Shown one piece after another: positions 16,601 to 23,472 of a DNA stretch of 37,880 bases. Position 1 is the stretch's first letter, and the number at the start of each line of letters is the position of its first letter. This DNA comes from Bacillota bacterium (GTDB lineage: Bacteria > Bacillota > Clostridia > Peptostreptococcales > Anaerovoracaceae): assembly GCA_023415235.1 (NCBI GenBank), contig JAEZLP010000054.1, positions 1-37,880 of the forward strand. The letters run 5' to 3'. Position numbers and translations under genes: made by a program. The notes under the pieces were generated by a model. It was not told the origin of the DNA and ran no database searches. It was given only the letters and a program-made list of their open reading frames with translations.

Positions 16601-18118
16601 ACATACGGTGACGCCAAGTTCACCATTTCCGCACATCAGACCGTCGGCGACGGCGTGTTCACTTATGTGAGCAGTGATGATACGGTCGCAGCGGTCAACT
16701 CCTCCACCGGCGAGGTGACCATTGTGGGTGCGGGCAGTGCCACGATTACCGCGACCGTCGCGGAAACGGATAATTACTTGCCGGCTACGGCAAGTTACAC
16801 CCTCAACGTTAACAAAAAATCCATCGATGCTCCCTCTGAGGACACCACGGTATTCACATACAACGGTGCGGCACAGACTTACACCATCGCCACAAGCGCT
16901 GATTACACCGTGTCCGGGAACCAGCGGATCAATGCCGGCAGCTACATCGTTGTCGTTGCGCTCAATGACAAAGCCAATACCCAGTGGGAGGATTCCACCG
17001 GCGAAGACAAGACCTTCTCCTTTGTCATTCAGAAGGCAATCATCACCATAACCGCAAGCAATAAGAGCGCCCATGTGGGTGCCTCGGTTCCAAGTCTGGC
17101 AACACCGGTCAAGGGAACAGACTACACCGTAAGCGGACTGTTTGGTGCGGATGAATTGACTGGTGTTACGATGGAGTATCAAAAGGACGGCGCATCTGCC
17201 ACACCGAATATGTCGGAGGCAGGCTCCTACAGCATTGTGATTTCCGGCGCAACCGCCCCCGCGGGCGATAATTACAACGCAATGATCAACTTTGTCTCCG
17301 GCACGCTGACTGTCAGCACACGCCCCAAATCCGGCGGCGGCGGAGCGGGCAGCCCAACGCCCTCCCACACCGTCACCCCCCGTGTAGAGAACGGAAGCGT
17401 AACGCTCTCTGAGACGAGCGCCAGAAAAGGTGAAACCATGAGGCTTACACCGAAAGCGGACAAGGGTTATGAGCTGGATACCCTCATCATAAAAGATGAG
17501 AAGGGCAATATTATTCCTGTAACCAAGAACGAAGACGGGACATACAGCTTCACAATGCCCGACGGTAAAGTTACGGTGGAAGCTGCGTTCAAGCCAGTCG
17601 AAATGCCCGATACACCGAGGACAACCCCCTTTGTCGATGTAAAGGACGGTGTATGGTATCACGATGCGGTGAAGTTCGCGAATCAGAACGGTTTGTTTGC
17701 AGGAACGACGGAACGGACTTTCTCTCCAAAGACAACTATGACGCGAGAGATGCTCTGGACGGTCCTCGGCCGTATGGACGGTGAGAATCTCTCTGGAAAC
17801 GACGTATTTGACGCGGCAAAAGCATGGGCAACCGGCAAAAACATTTCCGACGGCTCAAACCCGAAGGGCAAGGTTACGCGTGAGCAGATTGTCACTATCC
17901 TGTGGCGTTACGCAGGCAGCCCCGCAATGGACAAATCCAGTCTGAGTGCCTTTGACGACGCCGGCAATATCTCCACATATGCCGAGCAGGCGATGACGTG
18001 GGCGTATCAGATGGGGCTGATTCAGGGCAGCAGCGGAAAGCTAAATCCACAGGGCCCTGCCGACCGAGCACAGGTAGCAACCATCTTCATGCGCTACTGC
18101 AAAAATGTTGTAGAATAG
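13607..18118 (+). CDS. giant SLH-anchored repetitive surface protein
   Basis: 1503 residues. A signal peptide (MKKKILSMALTLCMVLSLVP..ALA) is followed by a beta-repeat region (about 100-510) of short turns such as ISGG.VTA.GG, N.TISGG and NAVVTAKGG, likely a right-handed beta-helix or solenoid. Next come Ig-like modules: a bacterial Ig-like domain of the Big_3 type (about 662-735), two long near-identical BIG2-type repeats (737-822 and 983-1070; both contain TYGDAKF/KYGDAKF and GEVTIVGAGSATITAT), two carbohydrate/FN-like modules, and MBG-type modules (about 1072-1238). A Gly-rich linker, an InlB-B-like repeat (about 1253-1335) and three SLH domains (1338-1503) end the protein. GGGAGAAGCATGA precedes the ATG. 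Its promoter has LytTR-type sites. It is probably an adhesin or S-layer-associated protein. Confidence 0.88.
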   Translation: MKKKILSMALTLCMVLSLVPTPALAEEYPTTPTVRVGGLEMYIEGATKTYYVPGTEGSEPGIKTDESEAEDWTAKYDSDAETLTLRGFVYTGEGVALDTGDGPKSAAIYTDVDLNLILKGINSVTHVVTLNEGTGTSDYVSHGIYAGGNLSIDGEGSLTVTASNTEGSLRPSHGVYVVGNLTISGGELTANGGSTKTSSTSDNPARSSSYGLYGFGDISITGGDITANGGETTDTSNANAYCSSYGLFGQRNIVIGGGNVKANAGTTVGRCSSSIGLGGSGNITISGGIVTAKGNNTKSYNAYTCGIKQESINGLSITISGDAEVTALGRDSQQGETYGIYGYTSNVKITDNAIVIAASGNLEGANPSLWNAGLYSSSLTISGSSKVTATGGNYEGTTSSLVQSYGLRCVLNNINISGNATVTATGGEINNNGSNTSKSMGIEYGQLTIKDNAVVTAKGGDVVASTPSSFGLLDWNKKSITISGGTVTAISGNAAKKSGEPGVSSAMSMAPNTGSYKRVRVTASENAYGTDPVEEYSNENIAAYKYIKIDRKPDEKVYVLDLTDLLPAPGTGETPKYNISHDQFSTLQNIIWSPAITTGKFQGSMVYTAALTLTANDGYTFNGVGADMFTHTGADSISNSEGTGSTMQITIEFPETAPATLTGILITTNPGKTTYTYGESFDPAGMVVKAVYNDGTTVLDFKDYSISHVDTTIVGTSSVTVRANGTDKTATFTITVNKAAQTISFAESTINKKYGDAKFNVSVTGSKTPVTYTSSNNTIASVDSTTGEVTIVGAGSATITATAAVSANYTAATATCTINVDKADGLGAPEISGSYAVSGTNSDQYIYTINHIDGAEYMINGGNWKESNVFDGLTPGSTYTFYARYKETATHQAGVAATLPVTIPKLDNNSTPALSYTVSGASGNRTITITPVEGAEYCFDGTSFTAGNVLSGINNTTVTVYIRYKETATHNASAAASEEVNTAKATQTLSFADATVNKTYGDAKFTISAHQTVGDGVFTYVSSDDTVAAVNSSTGEVTIVGAGSATITATVAETDNYLPATASYTLNVNKKSIDAPSEDTTVFTYNGAAQTYTIATSADYTVSGNQRINAGSYIVVVALNDKANTQWEDSTGEDKTFSFVIQKAIITITASNKSAHVGASVPSLATPVKGTDYTVSGLFGADELTGVTMEYQKDGASATPNMSEAGSYSIVISGATAPAGDNYNAMINFVSGTLTVSTRPKSGGGGAGSPTPSHTVTPRVENGSVTLSETSARKGETMRLTPKADKGYELDTLIIKDEKGNIIPVTKNEDGTYSFTMPDGKVTVEAAFKPVEMPDTPRTTPFVDVKDGVWYHDAVKFANQNGLFAGTTERTFSPKTTMTREMLWTVLGRMDGENLSGNDVFDAAKAWATGKNISDGSNPKGKVTREQIVTILWRYAGSPAMDKSSLSAFDDAGNISTYAEQAMTWAYQMGLIQGSSGKLNPQGPADRAQVATIFMRYCKNVVE

Positions 18119-19126
18119 CTCTAAATGGTGAGGACGAATTTGAGGCTGTCTCAAAATGATTGAATAATCATGGAGAGACGGCCTCTCTTTTTCTGTGAAA
18201 ATGATGTTGAACCCGAAACAAAGAAGCATGAATTCTATTGAAATGTTTGCATGGCCTCGGGTCAGAAACCGCCTGAACCCCATATCCTCCTTCATGACCC
18301 CAAAAGCGCTTTCTGCCTGGATGGAACGGTTGATCCGAAGAACGATTCCTTTCGGTGAAGTTATGTTAGCAAGTGAAGTTTCCCGTTGAGCAAGAAACTT
18401 CTTGGAAACTTTGATTTTTCGATTCCCGGCAGCTTTGGTGTATCTGCTTTTCACAGGACAGTCTGCACAGCTCTCACATTCATATTCAGTAAGCTCCGTT
18501 TCATATCCGCTGTCAGTCTTGCTCTTGTAGACCTTCACTGCAGGAAGCTTTCTGCCCTGATTGCAGATGTATGTGTCAGCTTCTGCATCATACGTCATAT
18601 TCTCCCGCTTGCTGATCAGCTTCTTGAAGCTGCGCCTTTTCCATTGCTCATAGGCCAGAGGTTTGATGAAACTAATCTTTTTCTCAAATGTCAGATAATC
18701 GTAGTTCTCTTCACTTTCATAGCCGGAATCCGCGATGATATTTTGAAAGGATGACTCGGGATGAAGTTCTTTCCAGCGTTCTAAAAAGGGCTTTAGAGTT
18801 CCCACATCATTTCTGTTCTGAAATGCCTGGCAGTGAACGACATATCCGGCTTCTACCCCGATCTGCATATTGTAGCCTGGCTTTAACTGTGCATTTCTCA
18901 TGTGGTCATCCTTCATATGCATAAAGGTCGCATCGTTATCAGTTTTGGAAAAGCTGTTACGGTTGCCAAAGACGGCCTTGCATTTCTCATAGTATTCTTT
19001 TTTTTCAAGGATCGTAAGGCATTCTTCCGTCAGCTTCTGAAGATTGCTCTTCCTTTTTCCTTTTCCGGATACAAATTCTTCGGACAGATCTTCATTCCGG
19101 CTCAGAAGAAATTCTGCAGCTTTTTT
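18041..19126 (-). CDS. IS1182-like transposase, 3' reading frame
   Basis: The C-terminal half of the transposase, read in the -1 frame after the A6 tract at 19126-19121 (KKAAEFLLSRNEDLSEEF... and then MHMKDDHMRNAQLKPGYNMQ with first methionine at 18922). It holds the transposase core: KPGYNMQIGVEAGYVVHCQA, the IIADSGYESEENYDYL block (likely second catalytic aspartate) and NRSIQAESAFGVMKEDMGFR with the late glutamate region. It has no good independent start. Oddly, the frame runs through the left inverted repeat and into flanking DNA antisense to the SLH gene, stopping at 18041, so the natural C-terminus may differ. Confidence 0.75.
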   Translation of the reverse strand, partial: KKAAEFLLSRNEDLSEEFVSGKGKRKSNLQKLTEECLTILEKKEYYEKCKAVFGNRNSFSKTDNDATFMHMKDDHMRNAQLKPGYNMQIGVEAGYVVHCQAFQNRNDVGTLKPFLERWKELHPESSFQNIIADSGYESEENYDYLTFEKKISFIKPLAYEQWKRRSFKKLISKRENMTYDAEADTYICNQGRKLPAVKVYKSKTDSGYETELTEYECESCADCPVKSRYTKAAGNRKIKVSKKFLAQRETSLANITSPKGIVLRINRSIQAESAFGVMKEDMGFRRFLTRGHANISIEFMLLCFGFNIIFTEKERPSLHDYSIILRQPQIRPHHLELFYNIFAVAHEDGCYLCSVGRALWI

Positions 19127-19802
19127 AGAACTGATTCATCAGCAGTACTCTTGAATTCCGCTCCATACTCAGCGTTAATTCTAGAAAGCAGCGCAGCAAC
19201 TTTAGCGGTTTGCTTTGTGGAATTCTTCTCAACTGCCTTTTTCCAGACAAAGGAGTATTTATTGGCGTTTGCTTCAATTTTCGTCCTATCAACATATAGA
19301 TTTTCAAAAGAGATTTCATCCCATTCGTGAAGCTTTTCTACGAATTGAGTAAAAATCTCGTCAAGGCAACTAGAGAGCCGTTCCCTTCGAAAACGGTCGA
19401 TTGTATTGTGATCCGGGGCAGGGTTTCCCGCAAGAAGCCACATGAAATTGATATCTCTCTCGCATGATTTCTCGATCTGACGACTGCTGTAGATCCCATT
19501 CATGTAGGCGTAGATCAGTATGGAAAAGAGGATTCTTGGTTTAACGGAAGGATTTCTTCCTTTGGATGAGTAGCATAGATTGAGCTTTCTGAAAGTCCAG
19601 TTCGTATAATTACCTCGGTAGAATTTGTTTTTTCGCAACTACAATTATACCAAAAAAGCGGCATCTTCGGAAGCCGCTTTTGCTATTTTCTATTGATTTT
19701 TCAACGTTTACTAAGTTTTATGTATTTATTGGTTTTTGATTGTCGAACTTCTTTTTCATAAATAGAGAGAGGCCGTCTCTCATTTTTCATTTTGAGACAG
19801 CC
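18144..19802 (-). mobile_element. insertion sequence, IS1182-like
   Basis: A 1659-bp element bounded by perfect 16-bp inverted repeats: GGCTGTCTCAAAATGA at 18144-18159 and TCATTTTGAGACAGCC at 19787-19802. A second, subterminal repeat, GAGAGACGGCCTCTCT, occurs inside each end (about 18173-18188 and 19765-19780). The inner gene encodes an IS1182-type DDE transposase on the minus strand. No target-site duplication is evident in the flanks. It inserted 25 bp after the giant SLH protein's stop codon, leaving that gene intact. Confidence 0.85.
19102..19638 (-). CDS. IS1182-like transposase, 5' reading frame
   Basis: 178 residues covering the N-terminal part of an IS1182-family transposase: KPRILFSILIYAYMNGIYSS (helical N-terminal domain), SCERDINFMWLLAGNPAPDH and the catalytic-region motif NLYVDRTKIEANANKYSFVW, where the aspartate in YVDRTK is a likely DDE residue. 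The frame ends at 19102 with TGA. In the overlapping -1 frame the protein continues without a stop through the C-terminal half, and the overlap holds the slippery heptamer A AAA AAG (minus strand, 19126-19120). So the full transposase may be made by -1 frameshifting, or the gene may be broken. Confidence 0.85.
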   Translation of the reverse strand: MRKNKFYRGNYTNWTFRKLNLCYSSKGRNPSVKPRILFSILIYAYMNGIYSSRQIEKSCERDINFMWLLAGNPAPDHNTIDRFRRERLSSCLDEIFTQFVEKLHEWDEISFENLYVDRTKIEANANKYSFVWKKAVEKNSTKQTAKVAALLSRINAEYGAEFKSTADESVLKKLQNFF

Positions 19803-19884
19803 CCTTAACTACAGACCTTAGCTTTATATTACTAATCGGTTACTTTTTAGAAAATGCGTGCACGATTCTGTGAATTTAACGTTC

Positions 19885-20229
19885 TTATTCACTCAATGTT
19901 CCCCGTGATCCCCATGTATCAAGTGCTATCATAGACATATAAATCTGTTGCGTTTCCAGCCCAAGTTTGTCGTAAAACAGAGCATACATTTTTTCAATAT
20001 ATTCCTTCTGCAGCTCCATGGGAACAGGCTTTCTGAAGTGCGTTTGAAAATATGCGCATTCTGCAGGTTGCCCTGCGCGATAAATCTCGCATTCAGACTC
20101 AATTCTTACCATCGTTCTTTCATAAGGCTTTCCCGGCATAGTCGAAACAAGTTTTGCGATCTCATCTGCAAGCTCTGCTTTTTCCTTTGGGGCAATTGCT
20201 TTTGTTGTGCTCAAATGTACAAATGGCAT
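19885..20229 (-). CDS. tautomerase/MIF-like small protein
   Basis: 114 residues. It begins MPFVHLSTTKAIAPKEKAEL, so after removal of Met the N-terminal proline typical of the tautomerase/MIF superfamily is exposed. The rest (KAELADEIAKLVSTMPGKPYERTMVRIE and PVPMELQKEYIEKMYALFYD) fits a beta-alpha-beta fold repeated twice, as in MIF. These enzymes isomerise or handle keto/enol substrates using the proline. AAAGGA precedes the ATG. It is the last gene of the nucleoside operon, 15 bp after deoB, so it might handle a side product of sugar or base breakdown, which is only an inference. Confidence 0.65.
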   Translation of the reverse strand: MPFVHLSTTKAIAPKEKAELADEIAKLVSTMPGKPYERTMVRIESECEIYRAGQPAECAYFQTHFRKPVPMELQKEYIEKMYALFYDKLGLETQQIYMSMIALDTWGSRGTLSE

Positions 20230-20243
20230 TTTGATAATCCTTT

Positions 20244-21419
20244 CTATTTAACAACAAATTTGAGGAACGACGTCCCCACATGGTAATCCTGAATTTCAAA
20301 TTTCTCCGCAATCGTTGCTGCAATATCTGCAAAGGTTTCGCGAGTACGAAGATTTACCCCTGCTTTAAGCTGCGGCCCATAAACTAAGATTGGAATATAC
20401 TCTCTTGTATGGTCGGTTCCTTTTGTCGTTGGATCACAACCATGATCTGCAGTAATAATCAATATGTCATCATCCTTTAAGAGTTCCATGATCTCAGGCA
20501 GTCTTGAATCAAAATATTCCAGCGCGTTGGCATAACCTCGAGGATCGTTCCGATGACCGTAAAGCATATCAAAATCAACCAGATTCACAAAAAGCAATCC
20601 GTCAAAATCTGTTTTAAGGTATTTGATCGTCGCCTCAATTCCTTGCTGGTTATTCCTGGTATGGTCGACAATCGTGATTCCGATATTATTGAAGATATCT
20701 TCAATCTTTCCGACGGCAATCACATCTTTACCTTCATTTTTTAAATAATCCATTACTGTTTTCCCTGGCGGATCAATTGAAAAATCTTTTCGGTTCTCCG
20801 TTCTTGTAAATCCAATTTCTGGATTTCCCACAAAAGGGCGGCAGATTATACGGGATACAATGTCATCCCCCATCATGAGTTCTCTCGCTATCCTGCAAAT
20901 TTCATACTGTCTTTCTAATGGTATAATCTCTTCATGCATTGCAATCTGCATTAAGCTATCTGCAGATGTATAGATAATCGGATAGCCTGTTTCCGTATGC
21001 TCCTTGCCAAGATCCTGGATGATTTTTGTACCAGACACAAGGTAATTACCGATGACTTTTGTTCCGATTCTCTTTTCAAGTTCATCAGTAATTCTCTTCG
21101 GAAATCCTTCCATGAATATTTTATACGGTTCTTCCATAATCAAGCCCATCAATTCAAAATGGCCAGTCGTTGTATCTTTAGCCGGCGATTTTTCGAGAGA
21201 TCTCCCATAGGACCCGATCAAATCAGCCTCATCAGCCGCGTCCATTCCAAGCCCGTCAATATTATATAGCCCCATTTTTCTCATGTTTGGGATCTTTAAT
21301 TCGCCGACAAATTCTTTAATATGCTTCAGAGTAAAGACACCCTCATCCCCATACAGATGGGCGTCTGGCAATTCCCCCACACCAAAGCTATCTAAAACAA
21401 TCACTGTAACTCTAGACAT
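20244..21419 (-). CDS. deoB: phosphopentomutase
   Basis: 391 residues, the usual DeoB length. It has the alkaline-phosphatase-superfamily metal-site motifs VIVLDSFGVGELPDAHLYGD (Asp near the N-terminus), SPAKDTTTGHFELMG (active-site Thr region) and DILIITADHGCDPTTKGTDH with HTREYIPILVYGP at the C-terminal end. It interconverts (deoxy)ribose-1-phosphate and (deoxy)ribose-5-phosphate, linking the phosphorylases to DeoC and the pentose phosphate pathway. GGAGGTG precedes the ATG. It follows the permease genes by about 30 bp in the same operon. Confidence 0.97.
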   Translation of the reverse strand: MSRVTVIVLDSFGVGELPDAHLYGDEGVFTLKHIKEFVGELKIPNMRKMGLYNIDGLGMDAADEADLIGSYGRSLEKSPAKDTTTGHFELMGLIMEEPYKIFMEGFPKRITDELEKRIGTKVIGNYLVSGTKIIQDLGKEHTETGYPIIYTSADSLMQIAMHEEIIPLERQYEICRIARELMMGDDIVSRIICRPFVGNPEIGFTRTENRKDFSIDPPGKTVMDYLKNEGKDVIAVGKIEDIFNNIGITIVDHTRNNQQGIEATIKYLKTDFDGLLFVNLVDFDMLYGHRNDPRGYANALEYFDSRLPEIMELLKDDDILIITADHGCDPTTKGTDHTREYIPILVYGPQLKAGVNLRTRETFADIAATIAEKFEIQDYHVGTSFLKFVVK

Positions 21420-21452
21420 TTGAACACCTCCACGTCATCATCGCGAGTACCC

Positions 21453-22397
21453 TTATCTGCCGGTACCTTTTGCTTTATTTTCAAGCCTTTTTTCTTTTTT
21501 ATATTTTGCAGAGACCGAACTAATCATCAATACCACAATAGCCAATACATAGGGGAACATCTTAACGACAGAAGATGGAATACCCATTCCAGCCAGTTCG
21601 ATCTGAACACCAATGGCTTCTGCCCAGCCAAACAACAGAGTGACCAGCCATACGAGAATTGCGTTAGTATTTCCGAAAATCACAGCCGTATAGGCTGTAA
21701 ATCCACGCCCTTGAACCATATTCATAGAAAATTCGGACAGGATGACACTGGACAAATACGCTCCAGCCAATCCGCAAAACAATCCGGAAATCAAGATAAC
21801 ACTCCACTGTACCCTTTTCACTGAAATGCCGGCGGAACGAGCAGCCCCTTCAGACTCTCCCAGACTGACAACATTTAGCCCGTAAACGGTTTTCTTAATC
21901 ACAAAATGAAGGCCTACCGCCATCAGAATGGCAAGGGGAACTATAAAGTTCTGATTATGGAATATCGATCCGATAAAGGGGATTTTCTCTAAGATATCCA
22001 CTTGCATATTGGGAATTTTTTGAATGTTGGCAGGGCGGATCATCCCTTGGGCGCCAAGCATGGCCTGCAAAAGAAACGTTGTAAGTCCCACGCTCAGCAT
22101 GTTCATCGCAATACTGGTAACAACTTGATTGGCTTGGAACCTTATGACTACCAAGCCAAATAGGCCGCTATACACCATCGTACCCACCATGGCCACAAGC
22201 ATGGCGACCAATACACTGCCATCCGACTTGGTTATGTAGGCAATGCTGATAAAGCTTCCCATCAGCATAAAACCTTCAATTGCAAGATTTGTTATTCCGG
22301 CTTTTTCACACAAGATGCAGCCCAAAGCTGCCAGCAGAAGGGGAGTTGCAATACGTATCGCTGAGGAAATTACACTTGCATTAAACAGCAGATCCAT
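21453..22397 (-). CDS. nucleoside ABC transporter permease (second of pair)
   Basis: 314 residues with eight or so membrane segments, e.g. NASVISSAIRIATPLLLAAL at the start and AGITNLAIEGFMLMGSFISI, a motif of the BMP-type nucleoside transporter permeases (YufQ/NupQ-like). It pairs with the upstream permease and the double-domain ATPase. AGGAGGATGAAAAAAG precedes the ATG at 22397. The start overlaps the previous gene by 17 bp, which supports translational coupling. Predicted to import nucleosides supplied by the lipoprotein encoded at 26724-27794. Confidence 0.93.
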   Translation of the reverse strand: MDLLFNASVISSAIRIATPLLLAALGCILCEKAGITNLAIEGFMLMGSFISIAYITKSDGSVLVAMLVAMVGTMVYSGLFGLVVIRFQANQVVTSIAMNMLSVGLTTFLLQAMLGAQGMIRPANIQKIPNMQVDILEKIPFIGSIFHNQNFIVPLAILMAVGLHFVIKKTVYGLNVVSLGESEGAARSAGISVKRVQWSVILISGLFCGLAGAYLSSVILSEFSMNMVQGRGFTAYTAVIFGNTNAILVWLVTLLFGWAEAIGVQIELAGMGIPSSVVKMFPYVLAIVVLMISSVSAKYKKEKRLENKAKGTGR

Positions 22398-23472
22398 CTT
22401 TTTTCATCCTCCTTCTCAGCTTTATTTTCTTAATCACGATATTTGAGCTTACGGTGATAATGATGATGGCCATCGTAATCTGCGTAATGACCTGTGGAAC
22501 ATCTGTGAGACGTTCCATGTTGTTTCCTCCGTTTTTTAAAACGCCAAAGAACAGAGAAGAGAGGATGACGCCAAAGGGATTATTGTTTGCCAGCAAGGAC
22601 ACCACGATTCCGTCAAATCCGAAGGAGGGATTGAATCCCGCCAGCAACCGATGCTGAACTGCCGCGACCTCGATCACTCCGATCAAACCGGCTACAGCAC
22701 CGCTTAGGGCCATGGTCTTCAAAATCACTCGATTTGAATTCATCCCGCCGTATCTCGCAAAATTAGGATTGGTTCCAACCAGCTTGATTTCATACCCCAG
22801 CGTTGTCTTATAGAAAATAAATGCCGCCACCAATGCGGTGACTACAGCGATATAAATCCCTACATTGGCGCTGGACGGCTCGAAGCACGCCAGCCTCGGA
22901 AGCCACATGCTGTCGGGAAAAATCTTGCTGGCGTTCATCTGGATGGCTGCATCTGCATCCCTCAGCACGTCGGCTGCGATATATTCTGTAAACAACCGCG
23001 CAACAAAATTCAACAGCAGCGTCGATACGATCATGTCAGTATTAAAGTACACCTTCATAGCAGCTGCAATCAGCGCAAACATCGCACCTGCAGCCATGGC
23101 AACAAGAAAACCTATCAAAAGACCCAGCTTGCCCATGTCTTCAGGAAGCGCAAGCATAACCGCCGACGCGGCAACAGCACCCATATAAATCTGACCGTCG
23201 ACCCCTAGATTAAACACCGACGCTTTAAAGGGGATGCAAACTGCAATTCCTGCGAGCATTAGCGGCGCAGCCCAACGAATGCTCCCGGCAATATCTTTTG
23301 TCAACGCTCTTTCTAGTCCTACAAGTACCGCGTTGGGGCTGTATCCCGAAACCGACAGAAAAATCATGACAACAGCCACCGCAATCAGCATCATCACCAA
23401 CTGCTTTCCAATCAACCGCAAAGATCCCGCAACCTTTTTATTTAACAGCTTATTTTGCTTATTTTCATCCAC
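22381..23472 (-). CDS. nucleoside ABC transporter permease (first of pair)
   Basis: 363 residues with about ten hydrophobic segments (LIGKQLVMMLIAVAVVMIFL first, then APLMLAGIAVCIPFKASVFN with the conserved FNLGVDGQIYMGA). This is the YufP/NupP-type permease half. The start is GTG at 23472, with AGGTGA six bases upstream, and overlaps the ATPase stop by 8 bp. The tight overlaps mean that the ATPase and both permeases are made together. Confidence 0.93.
   Translation of the reverse strand: MDENKQNKLLNKKVAGSLRLIGKQLVMMLIAVAVVMIFLSVSGYSPNAVLVGLERALTKDIAGSIRWAAPLMLAGIAVCIPFKASVFNLGVDGQIYMGAVAASAVMLALPEDMGKLGLLIGFLVAMAAGAMFALIAAAMKVYFNTDMIVSTLLLNFVARLFTEYIAADVLRDADAAIQMNASKIFPDSMWLPRLACFEPSSANVGIYIAVVTALVAAFIFYKTTLGYEIKLVGTNPNFARYGGMNSNRVILKTMALSGAVAGLIGVIEVAAVQHRLLAGFNPSFGFDGIVVSLLANNNPFGVILSSLFFGVLKNGGNNMERLTDVPQVITQITMAIIIITVSSNIVIKKIKLRRRMKKDGSAV

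Noticed and set aside
18138..19810. Target-site duplication at the IS1182-like element
   Set aside because: Flanks ATTTGA and CCTTAAC show no direct repeat.
22620..22650. TTGAATCCCG string resembling the 23-bp repeat
   Set aside because: Only ten bases match, inside a well-coded permease gene.
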